Assembly: GCA_965249005.1 (NCBI GenBank)
Contig: CBDFLD010000017.1
Coordinates: forward strand, 248,001 to 312,000
Length of the DNA: 64,000 nucleotides
Direction of reading: 5' to 3'
DNA from: CBDFLD01 sp965249005
GTDB taxonomy: Bacteria > Acidobacteriota > UBA6911
The number at the start of each line of letters is the position of its first letter. Within the stretch, counting starts at the first letter, position 1. The notes under the pieces were generated by a model, which was given only the letters and a program-made list of their open reading frames with translations, ran no database searches and had not been told where the DNA came from. A program made the translations under genes and the position numbers. Below are positions 46,501 to 55,301 of the stretch, piece after piece.

Positions 46501-46728
46501 CCCGATATCCTGGTATTTGTCCGACAGACCTGGGCCCAAAGGCCAACGCTTCATCGTCGCCCCGAGGATCTCATTCGCTCGGGCGCATCACTAAACAATA
46601 CCACCGAACCGCTTGTCAATCGAGAAAGGGTGGTAGGGGGGGCTTCACTGTGCCAAAGAAGCGATTCGACTCTCCCGATAGACTCGTCTGATGTACCGAC
46701 CGATCGGCCCCCCCCCGTAGTAGCTGGG

Positions 46729-46758
46729 TTGACTAGGGTTCGGTAGGAGCCCTAGAAT
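46729..46758 (+). promoter_or_regulatory. Promoter with an internal inverted repeat
   Basis: TTGACT (46729-46734), an 18-base spacer and TAGAAT (46753-46758) form a probable promoter for the small gene at 46800. The inverted repeat CTAGGG (46733-46738) / CCCTAG (46750-46755) spans the spacer and touches both hexamers. A regulator could bind there, or the DNA could extrude a hairpin. Confidence 0.5.
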
Positions 46759-46799
46759 GGTGGTTTTCTGGCGCCTCATAATCAGAGGGGAAAGTGGAT

Positions 46800-47219
46800 A
46801 TGTCCTTATGGAACAAATTGTTTCGACGGAAGAGGGACGAAGTACCCTTCGATCCGGATCCCGGTGTGACCACAGAAATGCCCACCCGGCCGTATCGCGT
46901 GCTGCATGCGGAGCTTCCCTTCTACTCGGATCCGGAATGCCGGGAAGAGGTACAGGGTGCGCGCCTTGTCGTTCTGCAATCTGAGGATTCGCGACAGGAT
47001 CACAAGCCCATCGAATGCATGCCCACGCGGATGAAATACGAAGCCGGACAACTCGTTTGCTGGGAGCTCAACAACAAGAAGCAGTGGGAAGAAGCCTGGT
47101 ACCGGTCGCCGCAGAGCGGGGACGCCGAAAAAGCCTTTGCGCTGTCTGTTGAGTTTAACGGCAAGGTAGTCGCCCACGATTCGACTTTCTCCCGTGCTTC
47201 GTCCTCAGCTCCCAATTGA
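46800..47219 (+). CDS. Uncharacterised 139-residue cytoplasmic protein
   Basis: A hydrophilic protein beginning MSLWNKLFRRKRDE, with no signal peptide or membrane segment. A central stretch (YRVLHAELPFYSDPECREE) and a later QLVCWELNNKKQWEEAWYR are ordinary folded-protein sequence with a Trp-rich patch; the Ser/Ala-rich tail is probably disordered. The ATG at 46800 follows GAGGGG by nine bases and a promoter lies at 46729-46758. I do not recognise the family. It is convergent with the hydrolase at 47.5 kb. Confidence 0.7.
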   Translation: MSLWNKLFRRKRDEVPFDPDPGVTTEMPTRPYRVLHAELPFYSDPECREEVQGARLVVLQSEDSRQDHKPIECMPTRMKYEAGQLVCWELNNKKQWEEAWYRSPQSGDAEKAFALSVEFNGKVVAHDSTFSRASSSAPN

Positions 47220-47330
47220 TCACGCCGCGGCGAGGATCGCGGAGAGACCTGTCGGACTTCGTCGTGTCTGCCCCCCGGCAGCCAGGCGGGCTCGCGATAG
47301 AATACTGGCTCCGTGTCTGGATCTCTCTTT

Positions 47331-47460
47331 CAGCGCTGACTGGCGCAACGCGCCAGTCGCTTGGGAACGTAACTGCGCAGCGCACCGTGAAAAACCGTGG
47401 TTTTTCACGATTTGCTAAGTTACACGCATAGCAGCAGATCCGCGAGCAGTTACTTAAGAG
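47331..47460. repeat. Structured intergenic repeat, copy 2
   Basis: A 130-bp copy of the element at 36388-36522. The stems are better here: GACTGGCGC (47338-47346) with GCGCCAGTC (47350-47358); CGTGAAAAACC (47386-47396) with GGTTTTTCACG (47399-47409); TGCTA (47413-47417) with TAGCA (47429-47433). GTAACTGC (47369-47376) pairs with GCAGTTAC (47446-47453) and encloses the last two. The right end overlaps the last codons of the hydrolase gene on the minus strand and supplies its stop. Confidence 0.85.
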
Positions 47461-48590
47461 AGATACGCGGCCAGTCGACTGAAGAAGGCGAGCATTCTCA
47501 AGGCGGCCCAAAGCCGGTCTCTTGTGCCCAGGGGTTTGTCGAACGGATGCGTATGGGTGAGAAATGGTGTCAAGAGAAGGTGTGGCTGAGGGTCCAGCCG
47601 TTTTGCCAGTTCGACACTTTCCGAGGGTGGAATGAGTTCGTCGAAGGTTCCGTGAAGCAAAAAGACGGGGCATAGAACTCGCGATAGCACAGCATCCGGT
47701 GACAGATCAGTCAGTAACTCGGAGGCCAAGTGTTGTTCGAGAATCGCAAAAAGCTCCAAGTCCGACTCGCCCTCTTGCCGTAAGGCCAGGTCCAACCATC
47801 GCCGTCCCTCCGGACTCATCGACGCAGGCGTGGGCGGCACCGGCTTCTGGCTCAACAGACGCTCGAGCACTATCGTGAGAAACTGCCGATCTGCCGGCAA
47901 CGGAATCAAATCGAGCGAGGCCAGCATCGCGATCCACTTACCGTAGAATCGGACGGGATAAGTCCCTACCGGTGTCGTCACGGGGCCGGGAGCAAACCAC
48001 CCCTGCATGCAGCGACCAAGATCTTGATACGCGCCGATCCCGAACACGAACGCACACTGGTTTCGGATCTCGGGGCGTGCGGCAGCCATCAAGGCCAAGG
48101 TGCCGGAGAACGAGATTCCAGCGAGACCGGTCCGTCGCACCTCGGCGCCGCCGCGGAGCCGGCCGATTTGTTGGAACCAGAAAACAATCTCTTCCACAGC
48201 CTCCCGGGAGACTCGAAAGCGCCGGAACATCTCGATGTCGGGAGTCAGCACCAAGAGGCCTTCTGCAGCCAGTTGCCGTGACAGGGCCCGAAGCCTAGGG
48301 TGAAAACAACCCTGCTCGGTCACGCCAGAAGTCATGACGATCGCAGCATCGGGGGTGCTTCCGGCTATTCGATATACGAGAGCGCGGAACTTGCGGTTCC
48401 CTTTGCTTCGCTCGACGGTCCGTTCCTCGATCGTGGGCAGTGGCGCCGCCTCTCCCTCGGCCAGTTTTTCCAGGACCATGAGAAGCCGGAACGCTACGAC
48501 GAGGTTTGACGCTGGGCGGTACAGGCATGCGCCTAGGACCAACAGCCCTAGTACCAGCACTCCGTGTCGCAGCTTGACGGGCGTTTTCAT
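47454..48590 (-). CDS. Membrane-anchored alpha/beta hydrolase
   Basis: A 378-residue protein with an N-terminal hydrophobic segment (residues about 10-22, LVLGLLVLGACLY), which could be an anchor or lipoprotein signal. The nucleophile motif is GISFSG (Ser near residue 165), the acid lies in LLHGTFDELIP and the histidine in THTHPFD. This is a prolyl-oligopeptidase/dienelactone-hydrolase-like alpha/beta fold with an unknown ester or amide substrate. The C-terminal Leu-Ser and TAA stop come from the structured repeat, so the original end may have been different. Confidence 0.82.
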   Translation of the reverse strand: MKTPVKLRHGVLVLGLLVLGACLYRPASNLVVAFRLLMVLEKLAEGEAAPLPTIEERTVERSKGNRKFRALVYRIAGSTPDAAIVMTSGVTEQGCFHPRLRALSRQLAAEGLLVLTPDIEMFRRFRVSREAVEEIVFWFQQIGRLRGGAEVRRTGLAGISFSGTLALMAAARPEIRNQCAFVFGIGAYQDLGRCMQGWFAPGPVTTPVGTYPVRFYGKWIAMLASLDLIPLPADRQFLTIVLERLLSQKPVPPTPASMSPEGRRWLDLALRQEGESDLELFAILEQHLASELLTDLSPDAVLSRVLCPVFLLHGTFDELIPPSESVELAKRLDPQPHLLLTPFLTHTHPFDKPLGTRDRLWAALRMLAFFSRLAAYLS

Positions 48591-48635
48591 TACTAGACCT
48601 TGAAACAGCAGATTGTGATCGTGGAGCGACCGGGC

Positions 48636-48866
48636 TCAAGAACGCGGCCGGATGAGATCGAAAGACATCGGTCGGTCCTGGGGCTCTGGTCCAGCCGCTC
48701 CATCGGGAAAGAAACGACAATTATATGGACCCGGATTGCCGGTGTCGATCAGAACCGACTCGTTGTGCCGCATGACAATCAGTGTGGCGGCGCCGCCTTC
48801 GACGTCAACCCAGTAGACATCGAGCCGCCCGTCAGCGGCGCCCGCCAGCGCGGCGGCGGTCGTCAG
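48636..48866 (-). pseudogene. Truncated metallo-beta-lactamase-fold protein, N-terminal fragment
   Basis: In the gap between the hydrolase and the antiporter the minus strand reads an Ala-rich signal-like stretch (LTTAAALAGAADG), then LDVYWVDVEGGAATLIV and SVLIDTGNPG. That pattern opens secreted ComEC-like metallo-beta-lactamase proteins. After about 46 residues the similarity stops and no HxHxDH motif follows; a stop comes at 48636. It overlaps the antiporter's last codons. I read it as the stub of a deleted gene. Confidence 0.55.
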
Positions 48867-50851
48867 GGCAGGTCCCCGGTGCTGCTTACCATTCCCATTG
48901 CCTTCTTGAGCTGGCCCTTGGTCCCGCTCATGACCAGCAGATCATCGGTCTGGATCGTGGTGGCGGGGCCGGGATGGCTCAGTGTCTCGCCTTCTCGGAT
49001 GATGCCGAGAATGAAGGCGCCGGATTTCTGGCGCAGGTTGGTCTCGTCGATGCGTCGGCCGGACATGACGGAGTCCGCCTCGATCTTGAACGTCTCGGTA
49101 TAGATGTCCAACTGTGTGCTCAGCCGAATCCGGGGCACCGTGGTCTGTTGCTCGCGAAAGATCTGATACCGGCCGTCCCGGATGCTCTTGATCTCCTGGG
49201 CTACCAACTGCCGTGGAAAATTGTAGACGCGGAGAGTGCGCGAGAGGAGCTCGATCGAGGTCTCGAATTCCTCCGAGATCACTTCTGTCGCTCCCAGGTT
49301 CAGCAGCGTGTCGATCTCGGCCAGATACTTGTTTCGCGCCAGGATCACGAGCTCCGGATTAAGGCTCCGTCCCGACTTGACGGTCAGCCGAGTGGCAAAA
49401 GGATCTGAGAGGGCGATCACTTGCACTCGAGCACTGGCGATGCCCGCGTGAGTAAGGATATCCGGGTCTGTGCAATCGCCGAAGAAGATGGGTTCTCCGT
49501 TCTTTCGCTCCTCCCGGACCGTGCGGGCATTCAGCTCCAGGATCGCGTAGGCCAGCTTGTTCGCCTTCAGGACGCTGGCGATGCTTCGGCCTGTCACCCC
49601 GAATCCGCAGATGAGGACATGGTCATGCATGATCTCCGAGGCGCCGTCGAGCTCCCGTATGCTCGCTCCCCTTCCGAGCCGCCGCACCTGCGTGGCAACA
49701 CGACCGTGAGCCAGTTTACGTGGAATCAACGACAGAAACGGCGTCAGGATCATGGTCACCACCGCTGAGGTGAGGATCAATTGGTACAAGTCCTCCGGGA
49801 CCAGCCCGCTCTTGAGACCTTCCTCGAGCAACACGAACGAAAACTCTCCGATCTGGGCCATGGAGAACCCAACCACGAGCGCAACCTGGACGGGCAAGCG
49901 CGTGATCCAGACCGAGAGGATCAGGATCACGGCCTTGCCTGCTACCACGGCCCCGATCGTCGCCAGCACCTCGGTGGGATGGTTCCAGATGAAGCCGGTG
50001 TCGACCAGCATGCCGATGGAAATGAAGAAGAGGCTGTTGAGGCCATCGCGAAAGGGGCGGATATCGACAAAGATCTGTTGGCTATGCTTTGATTCGGAGA
50101 CAGTCAATCCCGCCAGGAAAGCGCCCAGGGCGAGCGAGAATCCGAACTGCGCCAGCCCCCAGGCCATACCCAGGAGAATCCAGAGCGACGTAATCACGAA
50201 CAGCTCCTTGCTGCGTGACTCCATCACCTGCTGCAGGAAGGCGGGAAATACACGGCGCGCCAGCACCATGACCACGACGAGGATGACGGCCGCCTCCCCC
50301 AGGGCCGCTGCAAAGGCAAGCCAGATCGGCCCCTGCTGTGCCAGCGGCGGAATCACTACGATCATCGGTATGACACAGAGATCCTGGAAGATCAGCACTC
50401 CCAGGGAGACGCGGCCGTGAACCGAGTCGATCTCCCCGCGTTCGAGCAGCATCTTGATCACGATCGCGGTGCTGCTGAGCGCTACCAGAAAGCCCAAAAA
50501 GACCGCCACCCGGAGGTCGAGCCCCAACAGCATGGCGAGGCCGAGCCCTGCCATGACGGTGACCGATACCTGCAGAAACCCCGTGCCGAAGACGACATGG
50601 CGGATCTGCATTAACTTCTTGAAGGAAAATTCCAAGCCCAGAGAGAAGAGCAGCAGTATCACGCCGATTTCGGCAAGGAGATGCACGCTCTCCGTGTCGC
50701 TGACCAGGCTCAGGCCGAACGGGCCGACCAGCACCCCCGTCATCAGGAAGCCTACGATGTTGGATTGGCGCAGCTTCTGGAACACGAAGACGACGAGCGC
50801 TGCGACTCCGTAAATGACGACCAGATCTTTAAGAAAGTGGGCTTGTTCCAT
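48863..50851 (-). CDS. Monovalent cation:proton antiporter-2 (Kef-type) with TrkA domains
   Basis: A 662-residue protein. The first 390 residues form a 12-13-helix CPA2 exchanger (ALSSTAIVIKMLLERGE and GFLMTGVLVGP are typical). Next comes an RCK/TrkA-N domain with the Rossmann motif CGFGVTGRS near residue 415 and then a TrkA-C domain (about 575-650). Such proteins move K+ or Na+ against H+ and respond to NAD(H) or nucleotides; the KefB/C glutathione site is not evident. The ATG at 50851 has GAGGTG upstream. It stands alone, with a gene fragment at its 3' end. Confidence 0.92.
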   Translation of the reverse strand: MEQAHFLKDLVVIYGVAALVVFVFQKLRQSNIVGFLMTGVLVGPFGLSLVSDTESVHLLAEIGVILLLFSLGLEFSFKKLMQIRHVVFGTGFLQVSVTVMAGLGLAMLLGLDLRVAVFLGFLVALSSTAIVIKMLLERGEIDSVHGRVSLGVLIFQDLCVIPMIVVIPPLAQQGPIWLAFAAALGEAAVILVVVMVLARRVFPAFLQQVMESRSKELFVITSLWILLGMAWGLAQFGFSLALGAFLAGLTVSESKHSQQIFVDIRPFRDGLNSLFFISIGMLVDTGFIWNHPTEVLATIGAVVAGKAVILILSVWITRLPVQVALVVGFSMAQIGEFSFVLLEEGLKSGLVPEDLYQLILTSAVVTMILTPFLSLIPRKLAHGRVATQVRRLGRGASIRELDGASEIMHDHVLICGFGVTGRSIASVLKANKLAYAILELNARTVREERKNGEPIFFGDCTDPDILTHAGIASARVQVIALSDPFATRLTVKSGRSLNPELVILARNKYLAEIDTLLNLGATEVISEEFETSIELLSRTLRVYNFPRQLVAQEIKSIRDGRYQIFREQQTTVPRIRLSTQLDIYTETFKIEADSVMSGRRIDETNLRQKSGAFILGIIREGETLSHPGPATTIQTDDLLVMSGTKGQLKKAMGMVSSTGDLP

Positions 50852-51185
50852 GACACCTCGAGGCCCTGCGTTCCACACATATATAGCACGGGGTGGTCGG
50901 ACGAGGTGCCCTCAAAAAGTCTGTAAATAGCACGAAAAAAGGTTTCGGCTGAAGCCGAGGGAGTTTACTCATCCCCGAGTGGGATATTAATGGAATGAGC
51001 TACGGCTGGTTCAACTTCACCTTGATCGCCCCCTCGGAGAGTAGCTACGGGGACGTGAAGGTTCATCCCGCCTTGACCTCGATTGGAGGGTCGGTCATCA
51101 TGCGATACAAACGGGAGCGGGACGACCCGAGAACGCGCCCGCGAGCGCTGCTCAGCTGCCGGAAAACACAAGGGATATCACTGTG
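50852..51185. other. Intergenic region, possibly with a gene remnant
   Basis: About 330 bases. A rightward frame at 50995-51186 reads FNFTLIAPSESSYGDVKV and SIGGSVIMRYKRERDD, which looks more like real protein than chance, but there is no ribosome site or signal and no known family. It may be a remnant. No other feature was recognised. Confidence 0.35.
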
Positions 51186-52154
51186 ATGGAATACGGGAAA
51201 CTGGGCCGAACGGGCTTGGTGGTTTCGCGAGTGGGATTCGGGGGTGGGGGCATTGGACAGGTGTGGGGAACGACAACGGAAGCGGAATCGGTGCGTGCGG
51301 TCCACCGGGCGCTTGAACTCGGCCTGAACTTTTTTGATGTCGCACCTGCGTACGGAAATGGCAAAGCCGAGGAAGTTCTCGGCCGGGCGCTGCAGCGCCG
51401 TCAGGAGCCAGTGATCGTGGCCACCAAGGTCCAGCTGGCGGCCGACGAGATGTCCGACGTTGGCGGCTCGGTCCGCCGATCGGTGGAGGCAAGTTTGCGT
51501 CGGCTACGCCGGGAGGCGGTTGATATACTCCACATCCACAACCGGTTGACGCCTCGGCGGGGTGATCGTCCGGATTCACTCAGTGCTGAGGACGTCTTGG
51601 GACCGGTGCTGGAGGCCTATCAACAAGTCCAACAAGCCGGGAACACCCGGTTTATCGGCGTATCGGGTATGGAGCCCGATGTGTCGACCCTGCGGCGCAT
51701 CATGCAGAGCGGGCACTATGATACCGTCTTGGCCTATTACAACTTACTGAATCAGACTGCTCAAACCCCTGCTCCCAAAGGCGTTGATCTGTTTGACAAC
51801 GGCCGGATCATTCCGCTGGCAAAATCACTCGACATCGGCGTGATCGGTATCCGCTCGCATGCCGCGGGGGCGCTCAGCCGGCAGGTAGACCGCCCGATAC
51901 CTCCAGGGACCTTGCTGGCGCAGGACTCTGCCAGTGCCCGCAAGTTGGACTTTTTGCTGGAGGGGCCCATCAGCACCCTGTCGCAGGCCGCTATGGTGTT
52001 TTGCCTGATGAACAGCGGTCTCGATTCAACGGTTCCAGGGGTCAAAAACGTTGCGGAGATAGAGGAACTTGCGGCATGTATAGACCTGCCGCCGATTCCT
52101 TCGTCTCACCTCGAACGCGTACGGAGGCTGTATGATCGAGGTTTTCACAACTAG
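51186..52154 (+). CDS. Aldo/keto reductase
   Basis: A 322-residue TIM-barrel oxidoreductase. Counting from the GTG at 51183, which is an equally possible start, the tetrad is Asp52, Tyr57, Lys82 and a His near 117-119 (FFDVAPAYG, VATKVQ, ILHIHN). The start GFGGGGIGQVWG is glycine-rich, as in the Gfo-like dehydrogenase subgroup. It differs from the reductase at 26 kb in having a shortened C-terminal loop. A GTG immediately precedes the ATG, so the exact start is uncertain by one codon. The substrate is unknown; it is followed 139 bases later by a YbdK-type ligase. Confidence 0.88.
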   Translation: MEYGKLGRTGLVVSRVGFGGGGIGQVWGTTTEAESVRAVHRALELGLNFFDVAPAYGNGKAEEVLGRALQRRQEPVIVATKVQLAADEMSDVGGSVRRSVEASLRRLRREAVDILHIHNRLTPRRGDRPDSLSAEDVLGPVLEAYQQVQQAGNTRFIGVSGMEPDVSTLRRIMQSGHYDTVLAYYNLLNQTAQTPAPKGVDLFDNGRIIPLAKSLDIGVIGIRSHAAGALSRQVDRPIPPGTLLAQDSASARKLDFLLEGPISTLSQAAMVFCLMNSGLDSTVPGVKNVAEIEELAACIDLPPIPSSHLERVRRLYDRGFHN

Positions 52155-52293
52155 GCCCCTGATTTCGCTGAAATCCAGTGCGCGGACAAACCAGCGACAA
52201 CGCCGCTGCTAATGATCTCGAGGTTCGGGCGTGCCTGGGCTAGCCGGCAAGAACGTTGCGATTCCCTGAGACGACATCAACAGGAAGTGGGGT

Positions 52294-53415
52294 ATGCTCT
52301 TGCGGCCTTCGTTCACGCTCGGCATCGAAGAAGAGCTACAAGTCATCGATCCCGAGACGCGGGAGCTGAAATCTCGCATCCATCAGATGTTCGCGGTGGG
52401 GGCAAACAGGTTTGACGAGCAGATCGAAAGAGAGATACATGAGCCCATCATCGAGGTGCGCACGCCCGTCTGCGCCAACATCGCCGAGGTGCGTGAGGAG
52501 GTGACCCGGCTTCGATCGGCTCTCATCCGATTGGCAAACGCGAATGGAGTCCGCATCGCCGCAGCCGGCACCCACCCGTTTTCACACTGGCAGTCCCTTC
52601 CCATCGCGCCCAATTCACGGTACGAAGGGGTCATTGAGGATCCTCGGATGGCGGCGCGCACCAATCTTGCCTTTGGACTTCATGTTCACGTCGTGGTCGA
52701 AGACAAGGATACAAGAATCCAGATCATGAATGCGGCTCGGTATTTCTTGCCGCATGTCCTTGCGCTTTCAGTCAACTCTCCCTTCTGGTGCGGCAACGAT
52801 ACACGTTGGAAGAGCTACCGTGCCAAATTGCTCGAACGGGTCCCGCGCACGGGTATTCCCGACGATTTTGGCTCCTGGGACGAATATGAAGGCCATGTCC
52901 GTTCCCTCGTGGAGACGGGGTGCATTGACAGTGCAAGGAAGATCTGGTGGGATGTTCGGCCCCACCCCATCTTTCCGACCTTGGAATACCGAATCTGTGA
53001 CGTTCCGATGCGAGTCGATGAAACCGTATGTTTAGCCGCTCTCTTTCAGGCCATTACCTACAAGCTATGGAAGCTCCATAGTGGCAGTGTGGAGTGGCGG
53101 CTCCGCCGTGCCCTGGTCGAGGAGAACAAGAATCGGGCGGCGCAATGGGGACTGGATAACAAGCTGGTTGACTTCAAGAAAGGGATCGAAGTTCCGACGG
53201 AGGCGCTCATAGGGGAGGTTCTGGCTTTTGTCGAGGATGTTCTGGACGATCTGAAGTCACGGAAGGAAGCCAACTACGCCCTGGAAATCCTGCGCCACCG
53301 GCCTGGTGCCAATCGCCAACTGGAGGTGTACCGAGAAACGAAAAGCCTCGCGGCCGTGGTCGACCACATCGTAAAGGAAACGGCGCTCGAGGTGCCAACT
53401 CCATCGGAGCGGTGA
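52294..53415 (+). CDS. Carboxylate-amine ligase, YbdK family (GCS2)
   Basis: A 373-residue ATP-grasp-like ligase of the glutamate-cysteine ligase type 2 family. TLGIEEELQVIDPETREL at the start provides the metal-binding Glu pair. EIHEPIIEVRTPVC, GTHPFSHW and GLHVHV are conserved, and TLEYRICDVPM lies near residue 235. YbdK proteins form gamma-glutamyl amides and have weak glutamate-cysteine ligase activity; the physiological product is uncertain. The presence of BshC elsewhere in the window suggests bacillithiol rather than glutathione as the main thiol, so this gene need not serve glutathione synthesis. Confidence 0.9.
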   Translation: MLLRPSFTLGIEEELQVIDPETRELKSRIHQMFAVGANRFDEQIEREIHEPIIEVRTPVCANIAEVREEVTRLRSALIRLANANGVRIAAAGTHPFSHWQSLPIAPNSRYEGVIEDPRMAARTNLAFGLHVHVVVEDKDTRIQIMNAARYFLPHVLALSVNSPFWCGNDTRWKSYRAKLLERVPRTGIPDDFGSWDEYEGHVRSLVETGCIDSARKIWWDVRPHPIFPTLEYRICDVPMRVDETVCLAALFQAITYKLWKLHSGSVEWRLRRALVEENKNRAAQWGLDNKLVDFKKGIEVPTEALIGEVLAFVEDVLDDLKSRKEANYALEILRHRPGANRQLEVYRETKSLAAVVDHIVKETALEVPTPSER

Positions 53416-53444
53416 AGGCACTCCGCGACTTCGAAGGGCGCTTT

Positions 53445-53473
53445 TTGACAATGATTCAGTTTTACCATATCGT
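53445..53473 (+). promoter_or_regulatory. Possible promoter of the pirin gene
   Basis: TTGACA at 53445-53450 is perfect; 17 bases on, TATCGT (53468-53473) is a weak -10. Transcription would begin at about the ATG (53480), giving a leaderless mRNA. No ribosome site is seen before the ATG. Confidence 0.4.
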
Positions 53474-53479
53474 GAAACC

Positions 53480-54310
53480 ATGTCCGTGAGGCCAGTGGAG
53501 CAGATCGTTTCCGGAATGGCGACGCAGGACGGGGCGGGAGTCCAGCTCACTCGAATTCTGGGCTCTTCGCGATTGGATCACGTGGATCCGTTCCTTCTGC
53601 TGGACGAGTTCAAGAGCAACGATCCGAACGACTACATCGCGGGTTTTCCTTCCCATCCCCATCGAGGCTTCGAGACCGTGACCTACTTGAAGCATGGAAA
53701 TTTCCGGCACAAAGATTCCAGGGGGAATGAGGGTTTTCTCGTGCCCGGATCGGTCCAGTGGATGACCGCAGGGCGGGGTATCGTTCACAGTGAGATGCCG
53801 GAGCAGAACGAGGGGCTCCTCTGGGGATTTCAATTGTGGATCAATCTGCCGTCGAGCTTGAAGATGATCGATCCACGTTACCAGGATATTCCTCCCGACC
53901 AGATCCCGGTCGTTGCTCACCGGGAAGGTAATGTCAAGGTGATTGCCGGAGAGTTCAGCGGAGCGCGAGGCCCGGCCGAGACCCATCTCTCGGTTATTTA
54001 TTTTGATGTAGCCCTTTCCGCAAACGAGGAGTTTGTTCATCCTGTCGCGTCCGCGATGAACTGCTTGAGCTACCTCTACGAGGGCCGGGTCGTTTGGGAT
54101 CGGGAAACGGTAGAGCCGGGCCACCTCATCGTCGCAGGAGCTGGGGATGAGATCCGTGTTCAAACGGAGGGAGGGGCGGCTCGTTTTCTTTTGATCGCGG
54201 CTGATCGGATCGGAGAGCCCATCGCCCGAGCCGGACCGTTCGTGATGAATACGGATGAGGAGTTGCACCGAGCCTTCTCGGACTATCAAGCGGGAATCCT
54301 GACTGACTGA
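53480..54310 (+). CDS. Pirin family protein (bicupin)
   Basis: A 276-residue two-cupin protein. The metal site is in the N-terminal cupin: HPHRGFETVTY near residue 53, HSEMP near 97 with the following Glu. Bacterial pirins include quercetin 2,3-dioxygenases; others act as regulators. The length is typical (about 230-290). Full conservation of the iron ligands suggests an active metal site, but quercetin activity cannot be assumed. A perfect -35 is present upstream and no ribosome site is seen. Confidence 0.93.
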   Translation: MSVRPVEQIVSGMATQDGAGVQLTRILGSSRLDHVDPFLLLDEFKSNDPNDYIAGFPSHPHRGFETVTYLKHGNFRHKDSRGNEGFLVPGSVQWMTAGRGIVHSEMPEQNEGLLWGFQLWINLPSSLKMIDPRYQDIPPDQIPVVAHREGNVKVIAGEFSGARGPAETHLSVIYFDVALSANEEFVHPVASAMNCLSYLYEGRVVWDRETVEPGHLIVAGAGDEIRVQTEGGAARFLLIAADRIGEPIARAGPFVMNTDEELHRAFSDYQAGILTD

Positions 54311-54389
54311 GAGAAGGCCGTGACGTGTGGACTCCTGGCCGGCGGCGGCGCGGTAGCCGGCATTATCGAACCGGAACAAGGATGGTCCA

Positions 54390-55253
54390 ATGGCTGGGCA
54401 GCGGCCGAAAGTGACGGGAAAGCCCTCCTCCGTGGGCGCCCTTCTGCAGCGTCCGCTGTCGGAGTTGCGCCAAAACTATGTGGTGTCGGGCGATTCGATC
54501 CCGCGAGGTCTGATCCAGGGGCTCGAGGAAGATCCGCGCCAAGGCGCCCGGGACCTCGCCGGGCTGATTCGTAAGCGCCAGTCTCAAAATCGTCGGGAGG
54601 GTCAGCGCCTTCGAAACCTCCTCCGCTACGAAAACGACCTGTGGAATCAGGGGTTCGAATGTATTGCCGGCGTGGACGAAGCGGGGATGTCCCCGCTAGC
54701 CGGCCCGGTTGTGGCAGCCGCAGTCGTACTTCCCCGGAACTACAAGCTTCGGGGACTGGACGATTCCAAAAAAATCACCGAAGAAAGCGAACGAGAGTCC
54801 CTGGCGACCCAGATCAAAAAAGATGTGATAGCTTGGTCCGTGGGCCGGTCTGAAGTCGAGGAGATCGACCGCCTCAACATCTATCATGCCGGTCTGCTCG
54901 CGATGAAACGGGCCGTCGACGGGCTATCCGTGACTGCGGATTTCATTCTGGTGGACGCCCGGACCATTCCTCATTGTCCCATAAGACAGCGCGGCATCAT
55001 CCGTGGCGATTCTCTGTCTGCGAGCATTGCCGCGGCCTCGATCGTCGCCAAGACCACGCGGGACGCTCATATGCGTGAGCTGGACAAGTGCTTTAGTGGC
55101 TATGGATTCGCCTCGCACAAGGGCTATCCGACCCCGGAGCACTTTCGCCTACTGCAGGAACGCGGCGCGCTCCCGGTACACCGGCGGAGTTTTGCTCCGG
55201 TTCGCAAGGTCCTTGGACTAGACCCCACTCAGGAACGGCTCTTTGAGATTTGA
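54390..55253 (+). CDS. rnhB: Ribonuclease HII with N-terminal extension
   Basis: A 287-residue endonuclease that removes ribonucleotides from RNA/DNA hybrids. Catalytic residues lie in GVDEAG (Asp and Glu, near residue 95), LDDSKK and VDARTIP, and the end has HKGYPTPEH. The core starts near residue 85. The first 85 residues form a charged extension as in the longer Gram-positive-type RnhB (about 255 residues). AAGGATG precedes the ATG at 54390. The next gene, an NFACT protein, starts 48 bases later; both act on nucleic acid or ribosome quality. Confidence 0.95.
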   Translation: MAGQRPKVTGKPSSVGALLQRPLSELRQNYVVSGDSIPRGLIQGLEEDPRQGARDLAGLIRKRQSQNRREGQRLRNLLRYENDLWNQGFECIAGVDEAGMSPLAGPVVAAAVVLPRNYKLRGLDDSKKITEESERESLATQIKKDVIAWSVGRSEVEEIDRLNIYHAGLLAMKRAVDGLSVTADFILVDARTIPHCPIRQRGIIRGDSLSASIAAASIVAKTTRDAHMRELDKCFSGYGFASHKGYPTPEHFRLLQERGALPVHRRSFAPVRKVLGLDPTQERLFEI

Positions 55254-55301
55254 CGACCAGCTATCCGTGAAGAAGAGGGGGCAACCCTTCTCGAGAATCC
55301 G

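Noticed and set aside
47331..47460. tRNA or tmRNA gene in the cloverleaf-like repeat
   Set aside because: No acceptor stem with CCA, no TpsiC loop and no anticodon arm of the right geometry.
53462..54379. 305-residue frame antisense to the pirin gene
   Set aside because: The plus-strand pirin has intact metal ligands; the antisense frame shows no domain.
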